Counted from the first letter of the stretch, positions 7,922 to 16,889 are shown. The stretch: DNA of 64,000 nt from JASGCL01 sp965203915 (GCA_965203915.1 OZ241918.1:1054001-1118000); one strand, 5' to 3'. Notes: a model not told the origin generated them from the sequence alone. Translations and numbers: made by a program.

Positions 7922-8743
7922 CTACTTCTCAATCTTATAACTGTCGCCATACATTTTCCAATGAAGGGGTAGGTTAAGCTCCAAGTTTTTTTGCTTTAAA
8001 AACACGCGCTGCGCCGTTTCTATACGGCTTAGGTCCTCATGCGCTGCCTCGCGCTTCATCACCACATTGCGATAATCCAGAAATTTATTGAGGTAGGCAA
8101 TTTCATCGCCCCCCTGGCTGGGTGGTTTAATCTTTTTCATGGCGGCGGCGCGAATACCCTGCAATGTTTCGTCATCCGCTTCATCCCCCAACCCATGCAC
8201 CACCGCCGCGTCATAATAAATAAATTGCCCTAATATACCCAAACCATCTTGCTTCGCCATTTTTACCGCGGGGTTAAAATATTGTCTATCACGAATATCA
8301 TCCTGCGCCGCACGAAATTTTGGGTCGGCGGCGGCGGCGCGCCATGCCTTCACAAATTTATCGTCGAGCCCCGCATGGGACGCCGAACCATTAACGCGTT
8401 TCAAGGCTGGCAAAAATTCCGCCAAGGAATTACGCGGCACGCGCGCCGTATAATTTTCTACCACTTCCAACATATCGCCCGTGGCGGACGTAAAACCAAT
8501 AATCCCCCCCGTGTAACCACGGTCGTCCTTAATATCCTCGATATAACTATATTGCGCCCGCCAATCTAACGAAGAATTTTCTGCGCTGGAAACCAACTTC
8601 ATCGCTATTTCTTTTTTATCGGGTGCGGATAAATCTGCCCCTTGCGCCCTTGCCCATATCGCCAACAACAACATGGTGGCAAAAAACCCGCCACGGCAAA
8701 TACTCCCTAGCAATGAAACTATTTTTTTTCTTATTATTATCAA
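7922..8743 (-). CDS. Secreted chitosanase, glycoside hydrolase family 46
   Basis: 273 aa. An N-terminal signal peptide (hydrophobic core FFATMLLLAIWARA, cleavage near residue 36) directs export. The mature part follows the GH46 pattern closely: AENSSLDW with E55 as general acid, then IEDIKDDRGYTGGIIGF with D73 as general base, spaced 18 residues as in the Streptomyces N174 enzyme. Further family blocks are FLPALKRVNGSASHAGL, DRQYFNPAVKMAKQDGL and LGQFIYYDAAVVHG. Such enzymes cut beta-1,4-glucosamine chains of chitosan. The start is a TTG at 8743 preceded by AAAGGGGAC; no in-frame ATG fits. GH46 is mainly known from actinobacteria, bacilli and chloroviruses, so transfer is likely. Confidence 0.9.
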   Translation of the reverse strand: MIIIRKKIVSLLGSICRGGFFATMLLLAIWARAQGADLSAPDKKEIAMKLVSSAENSSLDWRAQYSYIEDIKDDRGYTGGIIGFTSATGDMLEVVENYTARVPRNSLAEFLPALKRVNGSASHAGLDDKFVKAWRAAAADPKFRAAQDDIRDRQYFNPAVKMAKQDGLGILGQFIYYDAAVVHGLGDEADDETLQGIRAAAMKKIKPPSQGGDEIAYLNKFLDYRNVVMKREAAHEDLSRIETAQRVFLKQKNLELNLPLHWKMYGDSYKIEK

Positions 8744-8803
8744 GATGATGTCCCCTTTTTTTTAACCAAGTTTCTAGCAAAATAACATTTGGCAAGCAAA
8801 ATA

Positions 8804-10870
8804 TCATTCGGCAACCATGTTTAACCATTCTTCTTCGGTCAAAATTTTTATTCCTAATTGTTTGGCGGCATCGGCTTTTTTGCCAGCATCCGCCCCCAGC
8901 ACAACATAGTCGGTATTTTTTGAAACCGCGCTACCAATTTTTGCCCCCATTTTTTCGGCCATGGCTTTGGCTTCTTGCCTGCCTAGTTTTTCTAAACTGC
9001 CTGTAAAAACCACTATCTTGCCCGCTAACTTGCCACCCAATATTGTTTCATGTTTTTCTATTGTCACTTCTTTTGCCAAATCCTCCACCATGTCCCAATC
9101 CTCGGTCAGGGCATTCACCACCGCATTGGCAAGGTCTTCGCCAACCCCTTCTATCTCGTCCAACTCCTTTACCAACTGCTCTGCTTGTTCTTTATTCTGG
9201 CGCGCCAAGGTTATTTTTTGTGCCAAGGTTGCGTAATCGCCAACATGCCGCGCCAATAATTTTGCGGTTTCCCTGCCAACCTGGGGCATGCCCAAAGCAT
9301 ACATCACGCGATACAGGGGCAATGTTTTTCGCGCGGTTATCGCCGCCCAAATATTATTCCACGATAATTCACCAAACCCATCCAGGTTTTTTATTTTCTC
9401 GGCATGCCTATCCAATCGATAAATATCGGCCAGGGTTTTTAAAAATCCCATGTCATAAAATTTTTCTATCTGTTTTTCCCCCAAACCATCAATATCCAAC
9501 GCATCGCGCGTCGTGGCATGAATCAATCCACCCACAATCTGCGCCCGACAATTTTTGCGGTTGATACATTTACGCGCCGCTTCACCCTCTATCCTTTTTG
9601 TCGCCCCCCCACAAACGGGACATTTTTTGGGGAAAGCAAATAACGCCGCGCCTGGTTTGCGATATTTTATATCAACCTCGGTCACTTGGGGTATAACATC
9701 GCCCGCGCGCTTTACCTTAACATGGTCGCCCAACCTAATATCCTTTTCGCTAATGTAATCTTCGTTATGCAATGTTGCCCGCGCCACCATAACCCCGCCA
9801 ATGTTGATGGGTTCCAGTTCGGCCACGGGGGTTAAAACGCCCGTCCGCCCAACCTGCACCGTGATATCATGCAATATGGTTTCGGCAATTTCGCCCGGGA
9901 ATTTATGGGCAATGGCGAACCGCGGACTGCGCGCCGAAAACCCAAGTCGCCCCTGTAAACCCCTATCGTCCAATTTATACACCACGCCATCAATATCGAA
10001 TAACATATCGGCCCGCTGCTCCATAATGCGGTAATAATAATCAAGGATAGCCGTGCTATCGTGGCATAATTTGGCTGGCGCACTAATCGCAAAACCCCAA
10101 CCTTCCAATTGCGCACGAATCGCCGTTTGGGTTTTAAAATTTTCTTGGCTGGTATAACCAATATCATAAGCAAAAAATTGCAATTGTCGACTGGCGGTAA
10201 TGTTGGGGTCAAGCTGGCGCAGGCTGCCCGCCGCCGCGTTGCGCGGGGTAGCAAATAATTTTTTCTTTTGCTGTTCTTGTTCGCGGTTAATGCGTTCAAA
10301 TTCGGCATGGGTTAGATAAATCTCTCCCCTCACCTCTATCTTATCAGGAAAGGGGGCCGACAATTTTTTGGGGATAGAAGAAAGGGTGTTAATATTGGCG
10401 GTGACATTTTCACCCACCGACCCATCGCCGCGCGTGGTGGCAACCGATAGTTTTCCATCCTCGTAAAGCAAACTCATCGATAAGCCATCTATCTTTGGTT
10501 CGGCAACAAAGCTAAGCGGTGTCCCCTCCGCCATATTTAAAAATCGCCAGATGGAGCGATAAAATTCTTCAATTTCTTCATCTTCAAAAATATTATCCAA
10601 CGACAACATGGGGCGCAGGTGTTTGTTCTTTTGGAAACCATCCTTGGCGGGTGCGCCAACTGGCGATGAAAATAACGGCACGCCCTTGGTTACTGCTAAC
10701 AATGGATATTGTTTTTCCAATTCATCGCGTTGCTTTTTTAATTTATCATAATCGGCGTCAAGGATTTCGTAAGTATCGTCTTGATAATAAAGCCTATCAT
10801 GCCGCGCCAACTCGGCCATTAAGGATTCGTATTTTTTAACAACATCGCTGGGAATATTTTTCTTTATCAT
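8804..10870 (-). CDS. ligA: NAD-dependent DNA ligase LigA
   Basis: 688 aa, the usual length. The adenylation domain carries the KxDG motif as EPKIDGL with K126; the N-terminal Ia domain has YYQDD for NAD binding. Next come the OB fold (HVKVKRAGDVIPQV), a four-cysteine zinc finger (CPVCGG---CINRKNC), helix-hairpin-helix repeats (DIDGLGEKQIEKFYD and EIEGVGEDLANAVV) and a C-terminal BRCT domain (GGKLAGKIVVFTGSLEKLGR). The protein seals nicks in replication and repair. The gene ends the run LigA / UV glycosylase, 17 bp after the latter. Confidence 0.97.
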   Translation of the reverse strand: MIKKNIPSDVVKKYESLMAELARHDRLYYQDDTYEILDADYDKLKKQRDELEKQYPLLAVTKGVPLFSSPVGAPAKDGFQKNKHLRPMLSLDNIFEDEEIEEFYRSIWRFLNMAEGTPLSFVAEPKIDGLSMSLLYEDGKLSVATTRGDGSVGENVTANINTLSSIPKKLSAPFPDKIEVRGEIYLTHAEFERINREQEQQKKKLFATPRNAAAGSLRQLDPNITASRQLQFFAYDIGYTSQENFKTQTAIRAQLEGWGFAISAPAKLCHDSTAILDYYYRIMEQRADMLFDIDGVVYKLDDRGLQGRLGFSARSPRFAIAHKFPGEIAETILHDITVQVGRTGVLTPVAELEPINIGGVMVARATLHNEDYISEKDIRLGDHVKVKRAGDVIPQVTEVDIKYRKPGAALFAFPKKCPVCGGATKRIEGEAARKCINRKNCRAQIVGGLIHATTRDALDIDGLGEKQIEKFYDMGFLKTLADIYRLDRHAEKIKNLDGFGELSWNNIWAAITARKTLPLYRVMYALGMPQVGRETAKLLARHVGDYATLAQKITLARQNKEQAEQLVKELDEIEGVGEDLANAVVNALTEDWDMVEDLAKEVTIEKHETILGGKLAGKIVVFTGSLEKLGRQEAKAMAEKMGAKIGSAVSKNTDYVVLGADAGKKADAAKQLGIKILTEEEWLNMVAE

Positions 10871-10887
10871 GATATTTATTTTTTACC

Positions 10888-11355
10888 TTATTTACCATTT
10901 TTCTCATACCAAGCAAAGAATCTTTCTTTGTCTTTGTAAGAATTTGGTTTTTCCATAATACGTTGATGAATACGCTGGGCGTTGACCATTATTTCTTGCT
11001 CGCTGGGCTGATATTCGATAAAAAAATCATTAAGAATTTTTTTATGCCGCAACAGGGCGGCAAAACGTTGTTGATTTTTGTCGTATGTTATATCATTCAC
11101 CGTCATGCCGCGTTGCGTCATTTCTTGCGCCAATTGTGAAAATCGCTGTTGCAAAAACGGTATCTTGTCATACCAAAAATAAACATGCCCCGTCCCCAAA
11201 ATATAAACGGGGGATATTTTTTGTTTTATCATGATGGGCGTTTTCTTTTCCAATGTTTTTTGCAAACATGGGGCGATGCGCGGTAATTCGGTAAATTCGG
11301 CCACCAAATGTCGAGCGGTTAAGACCCCTGGCGGTATGATGTTGATGCGTGTCAT
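10888..11355 (-). CDS. Pyrimidine dimer DNA glycosylase, T4 endonuclease V-like
   Basis: 155 aa. It starts MTRINIIPP; after methionine removal T2 would be the catalytic N-terminal nucleophile, and R3 and E23 (FTELPR) are also in place as in T4 DenV. The central block ISPVYILGTGHVYFWYDKIPFLQQR matches the family ISP-FILGAGHV-FFYDK---L-KR. These enzymes cut the glycosyl bond at cyclobutane pyrimidine dimers and nick the abasic site. An SD (AGAGGG) lies before the ATG. It lies directly upstream of ligA, 17 bp apart, which suggests joint expression for UV repair. The family is known from T4-like phages, chloroviruses and scattered bacteria. Confidence 0.88.
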   Translation of the reverse strand: MTRINIIPPGVLTARHLVAEFTELPRIAPCLQKTLEKKTPIMIKQKISPVYILGTGHVYFWYDKIPFLQQRFSQLAQEMTQRGMTVNDITYDKNQQRFAALLRHKKILNDFFIEYQPSEQEIMVNAQRIHQRIMEKPNSYKDKERFFAWYEKNGK

Positions 11356-11440
11356 TTTTTATCCCTCTTGTTCTATAATCTATTTGCTTTAGAATATCAT
11401 CCCACGATTAACAACTTTTTTACGCTCAACATTTTTGTCA

Positions 11441-11469
11441 TTGACTTGATAAACCACCTTGTCTATAAA
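11441..11469 (+). promoter_or_regulatory. Promoter candidate of the FAD oxidoreductase-argB pair, possibly leaderless
   Basis: TTGACT (11441-11446), 17 bases, TATAAA (11464-11469). The ATG at 11476 begins 7 bases after the -10 box, exactly where transcription would start. No Shine-Dalgarno sequence precedes this ATG. The promoter also supports 11476 over the longer in-frame start at 11368, which would place the promoter inside the gene. Confidence 0.6.
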
Positions 11470-11475
11470 ATTTTT

Positions 11476-12834
11476 ATGTTCATCCCCGATAATGTTAATC
11501 CCCTACCGCTAGAATTTCAGCAAAAAAAGCCAGGCCTGTTTTCAGGCGGGTATCAATTAACCGATCGCGAAACTTATTATCAGGCATCATCGACAAAATA
11601 CACGCCCTTTCCCATGTTGCGCGGCAACAAAAAATGCGACGTGGTTATTGTTGGTGGTGGCTACGCGGGGTTATCGGCGGCGATTGAATTGGCGAAGGCT
11701 GGGGCATCGGTTATTGTTTTGGAACAAAATAAAATTGGCTATGGCTGTTCGGGGCGCAATGGCGGACAATTGATAAGGGGTTGGCATTGGGAACAAAAGG
11801 ATTTGGAGAAAAAATTTGGTCGCGCCATGGGCGATATGGCCTGGCAAATCGGCATTGATTCCGTGGCCTTGGTAAAAAACAGGATAAAAGAATTTAATAT
11901 CGATGCCGAATATAAGCCAGGTTGGAACTATGCCCCCATCAGCCAAAAGCAGGATATTTATTTGCGCGAAAGTATCGAATTCTTAGCCAAACGAAATTAC
12001 AAACTAACCTATTATCCCAAAAGTGAGGTCGGCAAGAAATTAAAAACCGAACGTTATATAAGTTTTGGCGAAGACAAATTGGCGGGCAGTTTGCATCCGC
12101 TAAAACTGACTATCGGCTACGCCCTGGCGGCGAAAAAATTGGGAACAGAAATTTTTGAATTCTCCCCTGCTATCGACCTTAATATGGATGAAGGAGTGGT
12201 GAAAACCCCGTTTGGCACCGTAACGGCGGATAATATCATTTTGGCGGGCGGCGCTTACCTCAATTGGAAACGCCGTCTGGTTAAAAAACTCTATCAAAAA
12301 ATAATGCCCGTGGGCAGTTACATCTTGGCAACCGAGCCCCTGTCCGATTCATTAAACCCTATACTTGACGACCAATCCTATTGCGACCTGAATTGGGCTT
12401 TGGATTATTTCCGCCTAAGCACCGATAACCGTATGTTGTTTGGTGGTCGCGCAACCTACAGCACGCTTGAACCAAAAAATGTTAAGGCTTGGATGAGACC
12501 GCGCATGACCAAGGTCTTTCCCCAATTAAAAGATGTGAAGATAGATTATGCCTGGGGCGGGCTTATTGATATAACGATGAATCGCCTGCCCGATATTGGT
12601 ATGTTGAACGACCGAACATTTTATATCCAAGGGTTTTCTGGTCAAGGCGTCAACATGGCGCCCATATGCGGAAAAATTGTCGCCGAGGCTTTGTTGAGCC
12701 GCAACCGTGGTGAGAAACATCGCCAATTTGATATGTTAAAGAGTTTCGAACATAAATCTTTCCCTGGAGGATTTTTACGCACGCCATTGTTGGTGTTGGC
12801 GATGCTTTATTATCGACTTAAAGATAAACTATAA
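11476..12834 (+). CDS. FAD-dependent amine/amino-acid oxidoreductase (DAO family, PuuB-like)
   Basis: 452 aa from the ATG at 11476. After an N-terminal segment YYQASSTKYTPFPMLRGN comes the dinucleotide fold CDVVIVGGGYAGLSAAIELA with E-Q at the end of strand 2 (VLEQN), then the DAO hallmark CSGRNGGQLIRGW. The C-terminus has the second FAD contact FYIQGFSGQGVNMAP. The YxASS leader and the SGRNGGQ motif are typical of gamma-glutamylputrescine oxidase and related oxidases. Upstream in-frame codons to 11368 are not conserved and overlap the promoter, so I reject them. The stop is directly followed by the argB ATG, so the two are co-transcribed. A role in polyamine use is inference. Confidence 0.82.
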   Translation: MFIPDNVNPLPLEFQQKKPGLFSGGYQLTDRETYYQASSTKYTPFPMLRGNKKCDVVIVGGGYAGLSAAIELAKAGASVIVLEQNKIGYGCSGRNGGQLIRGWHWEQKDLEKKFGRAMGDMAWQIGIDSVALVKNRIKEFNIDAEYKPGWNYAPISQKQDIYLRESIEFLAKRNYKLTYYPKSEVGKKLKTERYISFGEDKLAGSLHPLKLTIGYALAAKKLGTEIFEFSPAIDLNMDEGVVKTPFGTVTADNIILAGGAYLNWKRRLVKKLYQKIMPVGSYILATEPLSDSLNPILDDQSYCDLNWALDYFRLSTDNRMLFGGRATYSTLEPKNVKAWMRPRMTKVFPQLKDVKIDYAWGGLIDITMNRLPDIGMLNDRTFYIQGFSGQGVNMAPICGKIVAEALLSRNRGEKHRQFDMLKSFEHKSFPGGFLRTPLLVLAMLYYRLKDKL

Positions 12835-13701
12835 ATGACCGAGGCCGTTGATTATTTATCAAGCCTGGGAATCGCACCAAGCGAAGCCGAATTATTTTTT
12901 ACCCAACATCATAAACAAACCATTGTTATAAAATTGGGTGGCAATGTTTTTGCTGACGATGATGATAAAAAACAAGCCGCGGTCATAAAAAAATTTGCGC
13001 AAGATATTGTTTGCTTAAAAAAAACTGGTGCGCGCCCCATTATTGTGCATGGCGGCGGGCCAACCATCAATAAAAAATTGGAACAGGCTAAAATTGAAAT
13101 AAAATTTGTGTCTGGCTTACGCTACACCGACATGGCGACCATGAATATCGTAAAAACCGCCATGGCCGACATCAATTATAAATTATGTCGCGCCATCGAA
13201 AGGGCTGGTGGCATACCATTGCCTCATCCTGATAAATTGGTGATGGCAAAAAAATTTGTTGATAAGGTTGATTTGGGCTGGGTGGGCGAAGCCGTAGCAT
13301 TGGATAACACCGCTGCTGCTGCTTTGCTTGACGATGAAACCATTCCCATTATTTCACCCATCGGTTTTGACACAACCGACAACCATTATAATATCAATGG
13401 CGATAATTTTGCAGGATTTATTGCCGCCGCTTTACAGGCTGAACGATTTTTGTTGATGACCAATGTCGCGGGGGTGTGGGATAAAGAAAAAAACTTGATT
13501 GTCGAGATTAATGTCGCCCGTGCCGAGGAGCTGATGGCCAACGGCATCATCCACGGTGGCATGATACCAAAAATCAAAACCGCCCTGGCGGCAGTAAAAA
13601 ATGGCGTCAAGGCGGTGGCTATTATCGATGGTCGCGTTGACCATGCTGTTTTGCGCGAACTTTTTACCACCAACGGCAATGGCACGCTTATCAAATTATA
13701 A
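12835..13701 (+). CDS. argB: Acetylglutamate kinase
   Basis: 288 aa. Family landmarks are VIKLGGNVF (31-39) for phosphate binding, VHGGGPTI (71-78), FVSGLRYTD (substrate loop), the DNTAAAALL segment, and the C-terminal GGMIPKIKTALAAVKNGVKAVAIIDGR. It phosphorylates N-acetylglutamate, the second step of arginine synthesis, in the cytoplasm. It starts immediately after the stop of the oxidoreductase gene, so translation is probably coupled. Pairing of argB with an amine oxidase is not the usual alphaproteobacterial neighbourhood (often engB-argB). The gene ends 9 bp from the convergent ruvA. Confidence 0.96.
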   Translation: MTEAVDYLSSLGIAPSEAELFFTQHHKQTIVIKLGGNVFADDDDKKQAAVIKKFAQDIVCLKKTGARPIIVHGGGPTINKKLEQAKIEIKFVSGLRYTDMATMNIVKTAMADINYKLCRAIERAGGIPLPHPDKLVMAKKFVDKVDLGWVGEAVALDNTAAAALLDDETIPIISPIGFDTTDNHYNINGDNFAGFIAAALQAERFLLMTNVAGVWDKEKNLIVEINVARAEELMANGIIHGGMIPKIKTALAAVKNGVKAVAIIDGRVDHAVLRELFTTNGNGTLIKL

Positions 13702-13710
13702 ATCTTATGA

Positions 13711-14349
13711 TTAATGAAGGCTGCTTAAAACCAATTGCAATATTTCGCCCGATGTTTTCTTCTGATGATTTTTATCTTGTAAAATTTTAACCAGTTTGGG
13801 GTAGACTTCGCTTTTTTGAAAACCCAGTTTTTGCATCGCAGCCATAACATCTTCCATTAAACTGGCGTCAATATTGGCTGTATCCAATGATACGCCTTCC
13901 AGGTTGCCCTCTGCCCCCGCCCCATCCTGCATATCGACCGATGACATATGTTTCATTATTTTGTCTTTTAATTCTTGGACAATACGTCCCGCCAATTTTT
14001 GGCCAACCCCAGGGGTTTGGGTTAACCTGTCGCTATCGCCCGATAAAATGGCCATGGTTATATCTTTGGGCGATAAATTATCCAAAAAAGTTAAGGCTGT
14101 TTTATTCCCGACGCCCTGCACCGTGGTTAAGACATTAAAACATTTTTGTTGGGCAGGGTTTTCAAAACCATAAAGCTGGATAGCATCCTCGCGCACGATG
14201 GTTTCTATGTAAAAACCAACATTTTGTCCCACCGACTGTGCCGACAATGTTCTTTTGGGAACAAAAACCAAATAACCAACGCCATTAACATCCAACACCA
14301 AATTGTTATCGCCCATACTCAATATTTGGCCGCGTAAAAAAGCAAACAT
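13711..14349 (-). CDS. ruvA: Holliday junction branch migration protein RuvA
   Basis: 212 aa. It has the N-terminal OB domain (FLRGQILSMGDNNLVLDVNGVGYLVFVP, then REDAIQLYGFENPAQQKCF), two helix-hairpin-helix motifs (TVQGVGNKTALTFL and TPGVGQKLAGRIVQELKDK) and, after a flexible acidic/Gly linker (about 140-160), domain III that contacts RuvB. RuvA tetramers hold the four-way junction for RuvB. ruvB and ruvC are not adjacent, which is unusual for the family. The start codon is preceded by GTTAGTATC with only a weak AGG. It may follow the fabH group as a distal gene. Confidence 0.95.
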   Translation of the reverse strand: MFAFLRGQILSMGDNNLVLDVNGVGYLVFVPKRTLSAQSVGQNVGFYIETIVREDAIQLYGFENPAQQKCFNVLTTVQGVGNKTALTFLDNLSPKDITMAILSGDSDRLTQTPGVGQKLAGRIVQELKDKIMKHMSSVDMQDGAGAEGNLEGVSLDTANIDASLMEDVMAAMQKLGFQKSEVYPKLVKILQDKNHQKKTSGEILQLVLSSLH

Positions 14350-14414
14350 GATACTAACCTAGACAAAATCAACAAAAACGGCAAGTAAGGTTTAAAACAA
14401 ACAGCCGCCTTTTT

Positions 14415-15404
14415 TTAGCCCCAGCGCACCAACGCCCCGCCCCATGCAAACCCGCCGCCCAGCGCGCTCATGGCTAGCAATTGCCCTGGCTTAAATTTCT
14501 TTTCTTGATTAGCAAGGCTCATGGCGACGGGAATGGTAGCCGCCGATATGTTGGCATGTTCATGAACCGTTGAGATAACTTTTGCCCTATCCATCTTTAA
14601 CCTTTCGCACACCGCATCCATGATGCGCGAATTGGCTTGGTGGGGAATATACCAATCAATATCGCTGACCGATAATTCCGCCATGGTCAAACATTGCTCA
14701 AGCACCTTGCTCATTTTATCAACCGCAAAACGGAAAACTTCTTGGCCTTTCATTTTTACCTTGCCCACCGTGCCCGTTGCCACCCCGCCATCCACAAATA
14801 ATTTATCGCGCTCGCGACCATCGCCGTCTATCTTACAATTGATGATCCCTGGTTGAGTCGATTGCCCATTGTTTTCGACGCCCGTCAACACCACCGCCCC
14901 CGCACCATCGCCAAACAAGACGTAGGTGCCACGGTCGGTGGGGTCAATAATACGGCTGTTAACATCGACGCCTATCAACAATATATTTTTTGCCGAGCCC
15001 AACATCATCGATTGGTTGGCAATAAATAAACCATAGACAAAACCCGCGCATACCGCCTGAACATCAAAAAATGGGCAGGGCGGAATTCCCAATTCGGCCT
15101 GCACCCGCGCCGCGGTGGCGGGATAAATATAATCGGGGGTCGATGTTGCAACAATAACCATGTCTATCTGGTCGACGGCAATCCCCGCCATGTTGATAGC
15201 ATTCCTGGCGGCGGCAATCGCCATATCCGAACATTTTTCATCGGATGCCACAAAATGGCGTTTTTTTATCCCCGTGCGCTGGAATATCCATTCGTCTGAC
15301 GTATTAAGGCTGGCAGGCAAGTCGTGATTGGTTATCACCTGCGCTGGCAAATAATGCCCAACCCCAATTAGTCGCGTTTTTTTTAATAAGGTCATCCCTC
15401 GCAC
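14415..15404 (-). CDS. fabH: 3-oxoacyl-ACP synthase III (KAS III)
   Basis: 329 aa. The Cys-His-Asn triad is visible: C119 in VQAVCAGFVYG, His in WYIPHQANSRI and Asn in HEHANISAATIP. The N-terminal half has EWIFQRTGIKKRHF, the C-terminal half ends LLAMSALGGGFAWGGALVRW. The enzyme condenses acetyl-CoA with malonyl-ACP to start fatty acid synthesis. It lies 28 bp downstream of plsX, the classic rpmF-plsX-fabH order. The start may be the GTG at 15404 or the ATG three codons later; GAGGG directly abuts that ATG, so the GTG is preferred. Confidence 0.96.
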   Translation of the reverse strand: MRGMTLLKKTRLIGVGHYLPAQVITNHDLPASLNTSDEWIFQRTGIKKRHFVASDEKCSDMAIAAARNAINMAGIAVDQIDMVIVATSTPDYIYPATAARVQAELGIPPCPFFDVQAVCAGFVYGLFIANQSMMLGSAKNILLIGVDVNSRIIDPTDRGTYVLFGDGAGAVVLTGVENNGQSTQPGIINCKIDGDGRERDKLFVDGGVATGTVGKVKMKGQEVFRFAVDKMSKVLEQCLTMAELSVSDIDWYIPHQANSRIMDAVCERLKMDRAKVISTVHEHANISAATIPVAMSLANQEKKFKPGQLLAMSALGGGFAWGGALVRWG

Positions 15405-15432
15405 TTTCTTGATGAAAAAATAATATGTAAAA

Positions 15433-16479
15433 TTATATTTTTAATGATGATGAATTAGGTTCAAGATTTTTCCTTACATTATTTACAATATGTTTGCTAA
15501 CCAATTCGTATGCCAAGTGAATAGCCGAAAGAAAAGCCACGGCATCAGACGAACCATGGCTTTTGATAGCAATTTTGTTCAAGCCCAAAAATGGCGCGCC
15601 ATTGTATAATCGCGGATCCAAAAAATTACGAATTTTTTTCAATTCATGGTGCGCCAGCAAATAACTTAAGCGGGTGCGCATGTCGGCGGCAAAGGTTTCC
15701 TTCAATTTGTTATTAACCAACCGCCCAATTCCCTCAGCGGTTTTCAACACCACATTGCCGACAAATCCATCGGTGACGCACACATCAACCGTGCCCTTGG
15801 CTATGTCATCACCCTCGATAAAGCCATGATAATTAATGGTATCGAATGGTTTGATTTTTTTTTGTAAAAATTCTGACGCTTTTTGTAAATAATCAAGCCC
15901 CTTACTTTCTTCGCTGCCAACATTCAATATGCCAACCTTGGGACTTTTGATACCAAAATGGATCTTGGCAAATTCGCTGCCCAGCAAGGCAAATTGACAA
16001 AGCTCCTCGGCGCTGTTTTTTAAATTTGCACCCAAATCCAACGCGCAAGTAAACCCATTCATCGTGGGAAAGGAGCCGCATATGGCGGGCCTGCTGATGC
16101 CATTGATTCTTTTAAAGCCAAACATCGAAAAAGCCATGAATGCCCCCGTGTTGCCCGCCGAAATAACCGCGTCGGCCCTATCCATGGCGACTTCCTCCAC
16201 CGCCAGCGCCATCGAACTGTTTTTGCTGTTGCGCAAGGCATCGGCGCCACGTTGCATGTTGTCGACAACAATTTTTGTATGGATAATATCGGCCGATTGG
16301 CGAAGTAATTTATATTTTTTTAAATAAGGGTCAATTTTTTTTTCATCACCGACCAACAGAAAAAAAACACGGGTATTTTTTTTTAGAAATTTTTGGCAAG
16401 CCAACAAGGATGCCTCGGGGGCTTTGTCGCCCCCCATTACATCAATAGCCAAAATTACCTTGTCCGATTTTTTTATCAT
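15433..16479 (-). CDS. plsX: Phosphate acyltransferase PlsX
   Basis: 348 aa. Landmarks are VILAIDVMGGDKAPEASL at the N-terminus, AVISAGNTGAFMAF, CALDLGANLKNSAEELCQFA, GILNVGSEESKG, and VCVTDGFVGNVVLKTAEG. PlsX makes acyl-phosphate from acyl-ACP for PlsY, starting phospholipid synthesis at the membrane face. The C-terminus is somewhat extended (NVRKNLEPNSSSLKI). It sits between rpmF and fabH, with 178 bp to rpmF in which I see no gene apart from a doubtful 24-codon ORF. Confidence 0.96.
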   Translation of the reverse strand: MIKKSDKVILAIDVMGGDKAPEASLLACQKFLKKNTRVFFLLVGDEKKIDPYLKKYKLLRQSADIIHTKIVVDNMQRGADALRNSKNSSMALAVEEVAMDRADAVISAGNTGAFMAFSMFGFKRINGISRPAICGSFPTMNGFTCALDLGANLKNSAEELCQFALLGSEFAKIHFGIKSPKVGILNVGSEESKGLDYLQKASEFLQKKIKPFDTINYHGFIEGDDIAKGTVDVCVTDGFVGNVVLKTAEGIGRLVNNKLKETFAADMRTRLSYLLAHHELKKIRNFLDPRLYNGAPFLGLNKIAIKSHGSSDAVAFLSAIHLAYELVSKHIVNNVRKNLEPNSSSLKI

Positions 16480-16657
16480 GACGCATGTTGTAATCTATTG
16501 ATGTAATTTGCCGAATTCACAAAGATAAGAAAGTTGCGATATCATGAATGAAGAACCTTGAATCGGTCATAAACCAAGAACTAACTTTCATGTCGTCCCT
16601 TTTGCAATTGACATAATATCAGAAATATTGACTTGGCTAAAAAATCAATTCACCGCG

Positions 16658-16843
16658 TTATTCGGTTGAATCTTGGGCAACAATAACCTTATCACCATAT
16701 TGACCGCACTGACGGCAAACATGGTGCGGCAATTTGCTTTCGCCACAATTTTTACAAACGCCAGCGTTGGTGGCGGACAAACCAAGATGTGAACGGCGCA
16801 TTTGACGACGCGACGGACTGGTTTTTCTTTTGGGAACGGCCAT
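16658..16843 (-). CDS. rpmF: Ribosomal protein L32
   Basis: 61 aa starting MAVPKRKTSPSRRQMRRSHL, the universal L32 opening. Four cysteines (C30, C33, C43, C46) form a zinc ribbon in KNCGESKLPHHVCRQCGQYG. It is part of the 50S subunit. It leads the rpmF-plsX-fabH group and has a strong promoter candidate upstream. Confidence 0.97.
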   Translation of the reverse strand: MAVPKRKTSPSRRQMRRSHLGLSATNAGVCKNCGESKLPHHVCRQCGQYGDKVIVAQDSTE

Positions 16844-16860
16844 TTTTTTATTTCTCTTTT

Positions 16861-16889
16861 ATAATATTTTTATAAGTTGAATTTATCAA
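16861..16889 (-). promoter_or_regulatory. Promoter candidate for rpmF-plsX-fabH
   Basis: On the minus strand TTGATA (plus 16884-16889), 17 bases, TATTAT (plus 16861-16866), 17 bases before the rpmF ATG. AAGAGA in the short leader may act as ribosome binding site. Both boxes are near consensus. Confidence 0.55.

Noticed and set aside
11368..11475. 36-codon N-terminal extension of the FAD oxidoreductase
   Set aside because: It overlaps a good TTGACT-17-TATAAA promoter and does not resemble the family.
16517..16591. 24-codon minus-strand ORF with AAAAGGGACG before its ATG, between rpmF and plsX
   Set aside because: No similarity recognised and too short to support; a leader-peptide role is possible but not shown.
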